Positions 16,677 to 24,616 of a stretch of 64,000 nt of DNA are shown in pieces. The stretch's first letter is position 1. Each line of letters begins with the position of its first letter. The stretch comes from Bacteroidales bacterium UBA3724 (GTDB taxonomy: Bacteria > Bacteroidota > Bacteroidia > Bacteroidales > P3), in the NCBI GenBank assembly GCA_002371315.1, contig DFHL01000013.1:13855-77854 (forward strand). The letters run 5' to 3'. The position numbers and the translations under genes are program-made. The notes beneath the pieces are model-generated. The model ran no database searches. It saw only the letters and a list, made by a program, of their open reading frames with translations, and was not told the DNA's origin.

Positions 16677-16707
16677 CAAAAATACTAAAAAAACCTAAAA
16701 CCGCAAG
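16677..16707 (-). promoter_or_regulatory. Promoter of the sulfonolipid-like operon
   Basis: On the minus strand CTTG (one mismatch to TTTG, 16707-16704) and TATTTTTG (16684-16677) are 19 bp apart. The leader to the acyltransferase ATG is about 75 nt. Confidence 0.55.
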
Positions 16708-16744
16708 CCTTCGCCACCCGAAATCTTCGCATTCGCACTATTTT

Positions 16745-16935
16745 TAACATTTCCCCCACCCCGCCCCAACGCCATCCCCACATCACCCCCACACCGCCCC
16801 CACACCCATCCAACCTCCGAATCCAATCCCCCGGCACCAACCATCCATCCACCCGTCACCCCATACCCGACCCGTCGACACCCAAGACCCAACCAGCCGT
16901 CGCCCGAACCCCGTCCGCCCAACACCCCTACCACA
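16745..16935. other. C-rich, nearly G-free stretch
   Basis: For about 190 bp the plus strand is dominated by C and A, with C-runs of three to six and few G. There is no start codon or coding pattern that I trust. The minus strand would be a G-rich sequence able to form G-quadruplexes. It lies between the acyltransferase promoter and copy 2 of the dispersed element. Confidence 0.8.
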
Positions 16936-16980
16936 GAAAACTCCCTCTCCGAAAGGGCCGCTCTGAACTATCTTCTGAAA

Positions 16981-17148
16981 AAGTTATTAACAAATTCTGA
17001 CCATCTTCTACTGGCGTAAAATTTGGTAAGAATTTGGTAAGAACTTGGGTAGAATTTGGTAAGAAGATGGTACCTGGAAAACAGACAGTTGCAAAAGGCC
17101 GTTTTTTGCCCGTTTTTGCCCCCTTCGGAAGGCAAGTTATCAACAATT
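16981..17148 (+). repeat. Dispersed 11-bp-phased element, copy 2 (best conserved)
   Basis: The element begins with AAGTTATTAACAA and continues with TCTGACC and TACTGGCG. Five 11-bp units follow (AATTTGGTAAG, AATTTGGTAAG, AACTTGGGTAG, AATTTGGTAAG, AAGATGGTACC), then TGGAAAACAG, a GCAAAAGGCCG tail, and AAGTTATCAACAA at the far end. The ends are therefore imperfect direct repeats. Copy 3 at 34767 has the same complete structure in the other orientation. Confidence 0.9.
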
Positions 17149-17302
17149 TTCGGAGCCCTTTTCCAGAAAACTCCGCCCCGCCCCCGGCACGCCGCCGCCC
17201 CTCCCCCGACACCCCCGCTACGCAGGCGCCCCGCCTGCGAAAAAACAGACACCCCCACCCGCAACTCTATCTATTCCGCAGACGAGGCTCCAGCGCACCA
17301 AT

Positions 17303-17390
17303 TTGAAGATTTTTCAGACAAGATTTGAAGATTTATTTTCATACTTTTGAAGATTTTTCTTTGCAGAATTGAAGATTTTCTGTATTTTTG
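17303..17390 (+). repeat. Four-unit 22-bp-phased direct repeat over the ATPase promoter
   Basis: TTGAAGATTT recurs with its first base at 17303, 17325, 17347 and 17369, a spacing of exactly 22 bp (two helical turns) each time. The intervening bases differ. The array covers both promoter elements, so it looks like an operator for a protein binding one face of the helix. Confidence 0.9.
17360..17390 (+). promoter_or_regulatory. Sigma-ABfr promoter of the ATPase gene
   Basis: TTTG (17360-17363) and TATTTTTG (17383-17390) are 19 bp apart. The -7 box overlaps a possible TTG codon at 17388, which argues for the ATG at 17412 as the real start. Confidence 0.8.
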
Positions 17391-17411
17391 CAGCCAGAAA
17401 AACGATACAAT

Positions 17412-18599
17412 ATGATAAGACGAATTCATAATAACGACTTGATTTCCCGCATTAAGGAGCCTCGCCGCACTATCCAAGTGGTTGCCGGCCCTCGGCAAGT
17501 TGGCAAGACAACTATGGTAAAACAGGTTTTGGAAGAGCTGGCAATCCCTTCCTTGTATTGCAATGCCGATGCAGTAAAGCCTGACGACAAGGGTTGGATA
17601 GCATCGCGGTGGGAAGAGGCCCGCTCGAGGATGCGCTTCGACGGCATAGGAGAATTTATTCTGGCTATAGACGAGATTCACAAAATCAACGACTGGAGCG
17701 AGCAAGTGAAAAAGGAATGGGACGCCGACAGCTTTAACAATATAAATATCAAGGTTATATTGCTCGGTTCGTCAAGGCTTCTGCTGAAAAAGGGATTGAC
17801 CGAATCGCTTGCCGGACGGTTTGAGATTTTTCCAATGGGCCATTGGACATTCAAAGAGATGAATGAGGCTTTTGGCTTGAATATCAACCAATACGTATAT
17901 TTTGGCGGATACCCGGGCTCGGCCGCATACATAGCCAACGAGAGTCGCTGGCGCAAGTATATGCGTGATTCAATCATAGCACCTGCCATCGAAAAGGATG
18001 TGCTGCAAACGACCTTTATCTACAAGCCCGCTTTGATGCATCAGCTGTTTCATCTTGGATGCAGCTATTCAGGCGAACTGCTGGCATACAACAAGATGCT
18101 TGGAATGCTGCAGGATGCCGGCAACGCGACCACATTGGCTGTCTATCTGAAGACGCTCGGCGAGAGCAAACTTCTGACTGGACTGCAGAAATACGCCCTC
18201 GACAGCGCACGCAAATACCGCTCAATCCCAAAACTCCAGGTTTACAACAATGCATTGCTTTCGGCAATGACAGACGGTATGACCTACGAGAAGGCGTACA
18301 CCAATCCCCAACTGTGGGGCAGATGGGTTGAATCGGCCGTCGGATGCTTCCTTCTCGACAAAGCCGAAGAGCTTGAATACCAGGTGTATTATTGGCGAGA
18401 GAACAATATGGAGGTCGATTTCGTCATAGTAAGAGGCCAGAGTGTTTTGGCTATTGAAGTCAAAAGCGGCAAAATACAGATGAACAGCGGATTGGCGATA
18501 TTCCGCGAACGCTTCAAGCCGCGCCACTCGCTGGTCGTCGGAGGCGATTCGATGCCCCTTGAATCGTTTTTCAACGGCGACATAGAGAACCTGCTGTAA
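17412..18599 (+). CDS. AAA-type ATPase with C-terminal DUF4143
   Basis: The 395-residue protein has Walker A GPRQVGKTT (K32) and Walker B FILAIDEIHK (D87, E88). Its C-terminal domain contains EVDFVIVRGQSVLAIEVKSG, the PD-(D/E)XK-like pattern of DUF4143. These ATPases are common in Bacteroidota, are found near accessory and defence genes, and lack a firm function. It is followed after 54 bp by a YhcG-type nuclease gene, so the pair may act together. The upstream 22-bp repeat array suggests tight, perhaps self-directed, control. Confidence 0.88.
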   Translation: MIRRIHNNDLISRIKEPRRTIQVVAGPRQVGKTTMVKQVLEELAIPSLYCNADAVKPDDKGWIASRWEEARSRMRFDGIGEFILAIDEIHKINDWSEQVKKEWDADSFNNINIKVILLGSSRLLLKKGLTESLAGRFEIFPMGHWTFKEMNEAFGLNINQYVYFGGYPGSAAYIANESRWRKYMRDSIIAPAIEKDVLQTTFIYKPALMHQLFHLGCSYSGELLAYNKMLGMLQDAGNATTLAVYLKTLGESKLLTGLQKYALDSARKYRSIPKLQVYNNALLSAMTDGMTYEKAYTNPQLWGRWVESAVGCFLLDKAEELEYQVYYWRENNMEVDFVIVRGQSVLAIEVKSGKIQMNSGLAIFRERFKPRHSLVVGGDSMPLESFFNGDIENLL

Positions 18600-18619
18600 C
18601 AAAAACAAATTCAACAATA

Positions 18620-18687
18620 CAACTTTTTCGGGGTTTTGACGTAATATACTCGTATGGAAGCGAAGAACATTATTGAGACAAAGAACA
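18620..18687 (+). repeat. Duplicated smpB leader and start, copy A
   Basis: Promoter-proximal DNA plus the first 11 codons match 19682-19750 at about 53 of 69 positions by eye. The shared block GGTTTTGACGTAAT and the shared peptide MEAKNIIE are the best-kept parts. Most coding differences sit at third codon positions. The nuclease gene therefore begins with a copy of the smpB start. Confidence 0.85.
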
Positions 18688-19664
18688 GTAATCTTTTGTT
18701 TAATGCCATATCGGGCATTATAAACGAGGCGCGTGGCAAAGCCTACCGTGCTGTCAATTTCGTTATGGTGCAGGCTTACTGGGAAATAGGCCGACTAATC
18801 ACCGATGACGAACTGAATGGACAGCGCGCGGCCTACGGCAAGGAAGTGCTGAAACATCTTGCCGCACGACTGACCAAGGAATACGGCAAAGGCTTTGACG
18901 AAAGAGAACTGCGCAAGATGTGCCAGTTTTACAAATACTTCCAAATTCGGGACACACTGCGTCCCGAATTGAGCTGGTCGCATTACCGCCGGCTGTTGAG
19001 CGTTGAAAACGAGAAAGCTCGGGTGTGGTATATGAACGAGGCCGCCGATGCCACGTGGTCAACTCGCCAGCTCGACCGGCAGATATCCACGTTGTATTAC
19101 GAGCGTCTGTTGGCCAGCCGCGACAAGTCGCCCGTAATAGAAGAGGCCAAGGAGAAGATGTCCCAACTGCAGCCGCAGGATGTCTTTCACGACCCTTATG
19201 TGCTTGAATTTCTAAATCTGAAAGACTATCCTGCCTTGCACGAGAGCAATGTGGAAAAGGCACTGATAGACAATCTTCAAAGCTTCCTGCTGGAGCTGGG
19301 GACTGGCTTCTGTTTTGTGGCTCGGCAAAAGAGGATGCGCTATGGCGACGACGATTTCTATATAGACCTTGTCTTCTATCACAGTCGACTGAAGTGCCAC
19401 GTGCTGATTGACCTCAAGATGGGTAAGCTTACACACGCCGATGTTGGGCAGATGGATAGCTATATCCGTATGTTCGACGACCTGTACAAGGCCGAGGACG
19501 ACAATCCGACAATTGGTCTAATACTGTGTTCGGAAAAGAACGAGGCCGTGGCCCGCTATTCGGTACTTGCCGACGGGAAACAGATGTTTGCCGCAAAATA
19601 TATGACTTATCTTCCTACAGAAGAGGAGCTGACAAGAGAGGTTGAGCGCGTGCTTAAAAATTAA
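18654..19664 (+). CDS. YhcG-type PDDEXK nuclease (DUF1016)
   Basis: The 336-residue protein has the DUF1016 N-domain (VNFVMVQAYWEIGRLITDDE and LSWSHYRRLL). Its C-terminal PDDEXK domain has D238, D253 and K255 in DFYIDLVFYH...LIDLKMGK. DUF1016 proteins occur in defence islands and beside restriction systems, where they are thought to act on DNA. The first 11 residues are nearly those of SmpB, so this gene appears to use a duplicated smpB start. It lies 54 bp after the ATPase gene and 52 bp before smpB. Confidence 0.88.
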   Translation: MEAKNIIETKNSNLLFNAISGIINEARGKAYRAVNFVMVQAYWEIGRLITDDELNGQRAAYGKEVLKHLAARLTKEYGKGFDERELRKMCQFYKYFQIRDTLRPELSWSHYRRLLSVENEKARVWYMNEAADATWSTRQLDRQISTLYYERLLASRDKSPVIEEAKEKMSQLQPQDVFHDPYVLEFLNLKDYPALHESNVEKALIDNLQSFLLELGTGFCFVARQKRMRYGDDDFYIDLVFYHSRLKCHVLIDLKMGKLTHADVGQMDSYIRMFDDLYKAEDDNPTIGLILCSEKNEAVARYSVLADGKQMFAAKYMTYLPTEEELTREVERVLKN

Positions 19665-19681
19665 AATTCGGAGTGGAAGCA

Positions 19682-19750
19682 CAACATTTTTGCGGTTTTG
19701 ACGTAATTGTAGTTGTATGGAAGCAAAGAATATCATCGAAATAAAGAACA
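19682..19750 (+). repeat. Duplicated smpB leader and start, copy B (native)
   Basis: This is the counterpart of 18620-18687, containing the leader and first codons of smpB itself. It is taken as the original because SmpB homologues share the IKNKKA segment that follows. Confidence 0.85.
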
Positions 19751-20169
19751 AAAAAGCTGAGTATCAGTACTTCCTGATGGATTCGTACACAGCGGGGCTG
19801 GTGCTGACGGGCACGGAGATAAAGAGTATCCGCGAGGGGCGCGCCAACCTGACGGATGCATACTGCGCCTTTATCGGCAACGAACTGTACGTGAAGCAGA
19901 TGCACATTGCAGAGTACCGCTTCGGCAGCTGGCTGAACCACGCCGCCAAGCGCGACCGCAAGCTGCTGCTAAACCGCAAAGAGCTGCGCAAGCTGCAGAA
20001 CAAAATCAAAGAACGCGGCTTCACCATCGTCCCTACGCTGCTGTTTATCAACCCCGAAGGCTACGCCAAGCTGAACATCTCGCTGGCGCGAGGCAAGAAA
20101 TTCTTCGACAAGCGCGAAACCATCAAGGAGAAAGACACCCGCCGCGATATGGAACGCCAGCTGAGCTGA
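19717..20169 (+). CDS. smpB: SsrA-binding protein SmpB
   Basis: The 150-residue protein partners tmRNA in rescuing stalled ribosomes. Family marks are [22 protein letters not shown], an [12 protein letters not shown] block and [19 protein letters not shown]. The tail [14 protein letters not shown] is the part that enters the decoding centre. Length is normal. Its upstream region and first codons are duplicated in front of the nuclease gene. Confidence 0.95.
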   Translation: MEAKNIIEIKNKKAEYQYFLMDSYTAGLVLTGTEIKSIREGRANLTDAYCAFIGNELYVKQMHIAEYRFGSWLNHAAKRDRKLLLNRKELRKLQNKIKERGFTIVPTLLFINPEGYAKLNISLARGKKFFDKRETIKEKDTRRDMERQLS

Positions 20170-20231
20170 AGGTCGGGTTTTAAGGTTTAGGAGTTAAGGT
20201 TGGTCAGAATCAAAATATTAATTCCGCATCT

Positions 20232-20262
20232 GAAGTTAAGGTTAAAGTTTAAGTTAAGGTTT
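20232..20262 (+). repeat. GTTAAGGTTAAAG short repeat before lysC
   Basis: GTTAAGGTTAAAG followed by AAGTTAAGG repeats the words of the 13941 tandem array directly before the lysC ATG. The neighbouring GTTTTAAGGTTTAGG (about 20177) is similar. These repeats fill much of the 20170-20267 gap. Confidence 0.75.
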
Positions 20263-20267
20263 TCACT

Positions 20268-21539
20268 ATGAACGTCTTCAAATTCGGCGGGGCATCCGTC
20301 AACAGCGCAGAAGCCATACGCAACGTGGCGGAAATCGTAAGGCAATATCTTGAAACGCCGCTGGTGGTGGTCATTTCGGCAATGGGCAAGACGACCAACC
20401 TGCTGGAAAAGGTGGTGCCCGGCGTGCCGACGTCGGACGACGAACGGCGAAAGCTGCTGCAGCAAAACACTGACTATCACCTGTCGATTGCCGACAGCCT
20501 GTTTGCCGACAAGGGCGATCCGACCTATGGGCGGCTGCGCGAGTTGTTCGGCCGGCTCGACGAAGTGTCGTCCCGCAAGGCGACCAACTACAACTTCGAC
20601 TACGACCAGACGGTTTCGTTTGGCGAGCTGATTTCGACCACGCTCATTTCGGGATACCTTAACAGCATTGGAATCAGCAATGTATGGGTAGATGTTCGCG
20701 ACATAATCCGCACCAACGAGAACTACCGCGAGGGCATCGTCGACTTCGACACCACCCGTCTCCAGGCACAAGAGACAATCAATTCGCAATTTACAACTCA
20801 CAACTCGCAATTGATTATCACTCAAGGTTTCATCGCCGGCACCGCCGCCGGGACGACCACCACGCTGGGGCGCGAGGGCAGCGACTACTCGGCCTCGATC
20901 CTCTCCTACTGCCTCGATGCCGACAATATGACCATCTGGAAAGACGTGCCGGGATTCCTCAACGCCGACCCCAAGTTTTTCGCCAATACCGTCAAAATAA
21001 ACAAGATACCCTTCAACGAGGCCATCGAGCTTGCCTACTACGGCGCATCGGTGATACATCCCAAGACCGTCAAGCCAATCCAAAACAAGGGTATCCTGCT
21101 GAATATTAAGTCATTCCTCGACCCGTCGGCCGACGGGTCGGTCATCGGGCCCTTCGATTCTATAGAGCCGCTTACGCCGCTTTACATCTTCAAAAACAAT
21201 CAGATACTCATTTCCATACAGCCCAAAGACTTCTCCTTCATAGCCGAAGAGAATCTTCAAACCATCTTTGCCGTGCTGGCCGAGCTGAACATCCGCGTCA
21301 ACCTGATGCAGAATTCGGCCCTGAGTTTCTCGCTCTGCCTCGACTACAACGAGATACTGCTCGACAAGATACGCGAGCGGCTCGAATCGCAGTTCCGGCT
21401 GGTATATAACACAGGCTTGCAGCTGATTACGATACGCTACTACAACCAGCAGATAATCGACGAGATTGTCGACGGGCGAACGATACTGCTGCAGCAGCGT
21501 TCGCGAACGACAACGCAGCTATTAGTTGATTCCAAATGA
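20268..21539 (+). CDS. lysC: Aspartate kinase (monofunctional)
   Basis: The 423-residue enzyme phosphorylates aspartate, the first step to lysine, threonine and methionine. MNVFKFGGASVNSAEA holds the ATP-binding KFGG. GREGSDYSASILS and WKDVPGFLNADPKFF are the substrate regions. The C-terminal ACT-like part (FAVLAELNIRVNLMQNSALS) is the usual feedback domain. An odd stretch of Asn, Ser, Gln and Thr (INSQFTTHNSQLI, about residues 171-183) sits before TQGFIAGT. Its stop overlaps the next start by 4 bp. Confidence 0.93.
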   Translation: MNVFKFGGASVNSAEAIRNVAEIVRQYLETPLVVVISAMGKTTNLLEKVVPGVPTSDDERRKLLQQNTDYHLSIADSLFADKGDPTYGRLRELFGRLDEVSSRKATNYNFDYDQTVSFGELISTTLISGYLNSIGISNVWVDVRDIIRTNENYREGIVDFDTTRLQAQETINSQFTTHNSQLIITQGFIAGTAAGTTTTLGREGSDYSASILSYCLDADNMTIWKDVPGFLNADPKFFANTVKINKIPFNEAIELAYYGASVIHPKTVKPIQNKGILLNIKSFLDPSADGSVIGPFDSIEPLTPLYIFKNNQILISIQPKDFSFIAEENLQTIFAVLAELNIRVNLMQNSALSFSLCLDYNEILLDKIRERLESQFRLVYNTGLQLITIRYYNQQIIDEIVDGRTILLQQRSRTTTQLLVDSK

Positions 21540-22210
21540 TTTACCGACTGACCAAAAGCAAATTCATCCGTGGTCTGCAATGCGAGAAGGCCCTTTATCT
21601 GGACGTCTACAAGCCGCAGCTGGCATACTATCCGCCCGAGACGCTGGAACGCTTTCGGAAAGGACGCGACTTCGAGGCCAAGGTCAAGTCGCTGTTTCCA
21701 AATGCCGTAGATGTAAGCCGACAGCTTGGACGGCAAATAGGGAAGTATCCCGAACTGACTGCCACGCTGCTTGCGCAGTCGGGCGAGGTGAACCTCTATG
21801 AGGCTGGTTTTGTGCATAATGAGGTACTTGTGCTGGCCGACGTTGTCCACAAGGATGCCGACGGAAACATCGCGGTTTATGAGATAAAGAATTCGCTGTC
21901 GGTCAAGGATGTCTTTCGCCGCGATGTGAACATACAGCACTATGTCATAAGTCATTGCATCGAGAAGCTGTCTTCGTTCTCAATAATTTACAACGACGGC
22001 AACGACGAGCCATTATACGAGGAGCTCCTGGATGACGCGCGCGAGGCTGAACCGCTGATAGCAAAGCAGGTAGAGCGAATGAAAGAGGTGCTGCAGGGGA
22101 TGGAACCCAGCGCGGAGCCCGGCGAGCAATGTTCGGCACCCTACGAGTGCCCCTACTTGCGCTACTGCAACGGCAAAGTGGCTACGCAGTTAGAGCTTGC
22201 TGAATTTTAG
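21536..22210 (+). CDS. Cas4-like PD-(D/E)XK nuclease with a four-Cys Fe-S site
   Basis: The 224-residue protein starts LTKSKFIRGLQCEKALYL. It has the nuclease core DVVHKDADGNIAVYEIKNS (D103, E117, K119). It ends with CSAPYECPYLRYC, so C16, C199, C205 and C211 match the split Fe-S cluster of Cas4, AddB and DUF2779 proteins. No cas genes or repeats are near. It overlaps lysC by 4 bp (ATGA) and its last 21 bp overlap the end of convergent aroB. A role in DNA end processing is inferred from the fold only. Confidence 0.8.
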   Translation: MIYRLTKSKFIRGLQCEKALYLDVYKPQLAYYPPETLERFRKGRDFEAKVKSLFPNAVDVSRQLGRQIGKYPELTATLLAQSGEVNLYEAGFVHNEVLVLADVVHKDADGNIAVYEIKNSLSVKDVFRRDVNIQHYVISHCIEKLSSFSIIYNDGNDEPLYEELLDDAREAEPLIAKQVERMKEVLQGMEPSAEPGEQCSAPYECPYLRYCNGKVATQLELAEF

Positions 22211-23260
22211 CAGCGCATCGCGGATTTCGTTCTCGTCGACGGCCACATCGATGACAGGAGTGCCTACTTCTTGCAGCAAAACACATAGAATCAGGCCATC
22301 AGCATTTTTTTTGTCCTTGCGCATATAGGACAGGATATGTTCGGTATCGGCAAGTGTGAAACGTTCGAAGTCAACAATATGATGGAGCATTTTCTTCAAA
22401 AGGGAATATGTATTTTCTGCCAGCCCCAGTTTCTTTGTCGAAAGATAAAGCGCACATTCCAAGCCGATTCCGACGGCAACGCCGTGGGTTATGGCGCGTT
22501 TCTGCTCCAGCATATAGCTCTCAATGGCGTGGCCGAAGGTATGCCCCAGGTTCAGCATCTTGCGGATTGACTTGTCGTAGGGGTCGGCATCGACAACACT
22601 CTGCTTGAAATCAACACATTGACTGATGTATTGTTTGATGACACCGAGAGGATAAGCCGAACAACCAATAAGCGCATCGGTCAGGGATTTGAAAGCTTGT
22701 CCATCACTAAGCAGCAGTGTTTTAGTCATTTCGAAAAGGCCAGAAACTATTTCCAGATCGGGCAGCGTATCGAGAAAATCCGGGTAGATGCATATTGCAT
22801 CGGGCTGATGGAAGAAGCCAACCTGGTTCTTTGCATTTTCCACATTGACAGCCGTTTTGCCACCAACAGAGGCATCAATCATACCAACAAGAGTGGTAGG
22901 GATGTTGATGTAACGGATGCCGCGCTTGAAGCCTGCGGCAACAAAACCGCCGATATCGCTGACGCAGCCGCCGCCAAGGTTCAGAATCAAGCTGTTGCGG
23001 TCGGCACCGCTGTCGAGCAAGGCACCCCAGAGCTGGGCCGCCACCTCGAGCGACTTGGCCTCCTCGCCAACGGGAACCTCGAAGAATTCGGCATTCTCCA
23101 ATGCCGCCACCTTGCTAATCAGCAACGGAAGGCACTGGTTGTATGTATTTTCGTCGACCAGGATAAAGAACTTGGCATTGCTGTACGCTTCGGACGACAG
23201 AAGCCGGTTCAACTTTGCCAGAGACGAAATGCGAGAGGGATACAAAATATTTGATTTCAT
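22190..23260 (-). CDS. aroB: 3-dehydroquinate synthase
   Basis: The 356-residue NAD-dependent enzyme performs step two of the shikimate pathway. LNLGGGCVSDIGGFVAAGFKRGIRYINIPTTL is the nucleotide region, and DASVGGKTAVNVENAKNQVG the substrate and metal region. LNLGHTFGHAIE and the following HGVAVGIG supply zinc-ligand histidines. Length is normal. A TACTTTTG -7 box lies at 23323-23316, but no good -33 TTTG is seen. Confidence 0.95.
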   Translation of the reverse strand: MKSNILYPSRISSLAKLNRLLSSEAYSNAKFFILVDENTYNQCLPLLISKVAALENAEFFEVPVGEEAKSLEVAAQLWGALLDSGADRNSLILNLGGGCVSDIGGFVAAGFKRGIRYINIPTTLVGMIDASVGGKTAVNVENAKNQVGFFHQPDAICIYPDFLDTLPDLEIVSGLFEMTKTLLLSDGQAFKSLTDALIGCSAYPLGVIKQYISQCVDFKQSVVDADPYDKSIRKMLNLGHTFGHAIESYMLEQKRAITHGVAVGIGLECALYLSTKKLGLAENTYSLLKKMLHHIVDFERFTLADTEHILSYMRKDKKNADGLILCVLLQEVGTPVIDVAVDENEIRDALLKFSKL

Positions 23261-23395
23261 ATAGAGACTTTATTATTAGACATATACACCAATTCGGAAT
23301 AATAGCGAAGAGATACAAAAGTACAAGAATTTTTGGATGCGTGTGATTTTTTTGTGGTTTTTGCGTTTAATATAGTCAAAAGCTTTCCGCAAAAT

Positions 23396-23884
23396 ATGCA
23401 GACAAACGAACATCCATTCCTCGAAACCATCACACGGCATACGGCACTTATCGAAAAGATGTGCCGCTCGTTTTGCGGCGACAGCCGAGAGGATCGCGAG
23501 GATCTTCGTCAGGATATACTGCTTAACCTGTGGAGAGGCTGGAAACATTGGAAACCAGAACATAAACCCATAACGTGGATATACCGCGTGGCGAAAAACA
23601 CAGCCATCACGTGGAAGCGGAACAAGGAACGGCAAATAAATGTACAGCCGCTGGATCCCACAGATATTCCGCATTCCACAGACAACGACGAAGCCGTCGA
23701 ACAACTATACTCGCTCATACGACAATTGCCAGCAGAGGACCAAAGACTGATACAACTTTACATCGACGGATGGAACGCAAAGGAGATGGCACGGATGCTG
23801 CAAACATCTGAAAGCAACGTCACTACACGTATTTCACGCATAAAGCAAAAGCTGAATGAAATGAACAGAAAGGAGCAACTATGA
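23396..23884 (+). CDS. ECF-type RNA polymerase sigma factor
   Basis: Starting at ATG 23396, the 162-residue protein has sigma region 2 (DREDLRQDILLNLWRGWKHWKPEHKPITWIYRVAKNTAI). A short acidic linker follows. Region 4 is LPAEDQRLIQLYIDGWNAKEMARMLQTSESNVTTRISRIKQKL. An earlier TTG at 23333 is rejected because it adds residues outside the family. It heads a four-gene operon with 4-bp ATGA overlaps to the next two genes. This layout suggests control of the TonB-plug receptor (inference). Confidence 0.92.
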   Translation: MQTNEHPFLETITRHTALIEKMCRSFCGDSREDREDLRQDILLNLWRGWKHWKPEHKPITWIYRVAKNTAITWKRNKERQINVQPLDPTDIPHSTDNDEAVEQLYSLIRQLPAEDQRLIQLYIDGWNAKEMARMLQTSESNVTTRISRIKQKLNEMNRKEQL

Positions 23885-24165
23885 ATACCGATATAATTAT
23901 AGAACAACTGCACCAGGCCAATGCCGCCGAACGCCAGAAAGAACGCACCAGGCATATCAATTTCCGTCCTTGGTGGATAACAATACCTGCTGCTGCAGCT
24001 ATAGTCCTGATGGTGTTGATTCCGCAACGCAGTAATGCCGAACCCAAACCTGTGACAGGCCTACACGTCTATTGCAACAATAACTGCCAGAAAGAGAATG
24101 CTATGGACATCATCAGGCAAAATATCAACGAGATAAGCATAACACCCATAGAATCAGAAATATGA
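23881..24165 (+). CDS. Small single-pass membrane protein, possible anti-sigma partner
   Basis: The 94-residue product has a charged cytosolic part of about 30 residues, one membrane segment (WWITIPAAAAIVLMVLI) and a short outer tail with two Cys (VYCNNNCQKEN). The position right after an ECF sigma gene, with a 4-bp overlap, and the topology suggest an anti-sigma factor. No ZAS zinc motif is seen, so this is inference. Confidence 0.7.
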   Translation: MNTDIIIEQLHQANAAERQKERTRHINFRPWWITIPAAAAIVLMVLIPQRSNAEPKPVTGLHVYCNNNCQKENAMDIIRQNINEISITPIESEI

Positions 24166-24611
24166 AGAATCTCCTTTTTATATTATTGTCCTCGCTTGCC
24201 ATCGCCACGGCACACAGCCAGTCGGCAATCTGCCTGCAGTTTCTGCCGCAAAAGAACATACAGACCTATTGCGTAGACAACTATCCACTTGGCAGCGACG
24301 ACAGCATAAACGTCACCTTCCTGATGGCTGCCGACAGCGACGCTTACAACACGATGATAAAATATCTGTTTACGCTGCCAAAACAGAATCAACCATCGTC
24401 GTTAGAGCAGCATTCTACAAAATACAAGGACCTTGACAACAAAAAATATTTCATTATACGCCTATCTTCCGCCCTGCCCAGCGACAAAGGGCTATACCTA
24501 ACCTTCTTTTCGCCCCACAACCTTTCGGCAACAATATTCCAGATAAGGGACAACAGAGATATGGAAAAAGTTGTGGCACACGTATTGACCAGAGAAACCA
24601 CAAAAGACTAA
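24162..24611 (+). CDS. Hypothetical secreted protein of the sigma operon
   Basis: The 149-residue protein has a signal peptide (MKNLLFILLSSLAIATAHSQ) and a small domain with two Cys (C24 and C37). No family is recognised. It overlaps the preceding gene by 4 bp and precedes the receptor gene by 5 bp, so it is part of the same transcript and probably acts in the periplasm. Confidence 0.75.
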   Translation: MKNLLFILLSSLAIATAHSQSAICLQFLPQKNIQTYCVDNYPLGSDDSINVTFLMAADSDAYNTMIKYLFTLPKQNQPSSLEQHSTKYKDLDNKKYFIIRLSSALPSDKGLYLTFFSPHNLSATIFQIRDNRDMEKVVAHVLTRETTKD

Positions 24612-24616
24612 TACCG

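Noticed and set aside
17303..17390. CRISPR-like array
   Set aside because: The common part is only about 10-12 bp, the period is 22 bp and there are no 30-bp spacers or cas genes, so an operator array fits better.
17388..17411. TTG start of the ATPase giving eight extra residues
   Set aside because: The TTG is inside the -7 promoter box, so it would lie upstream of the predicted transcript start.
21536..22210. True CRISPR-associated Cas4
   Set aside because: No repeats, cas1 or cas2 are present in the window; only the nuclease fold is shared.
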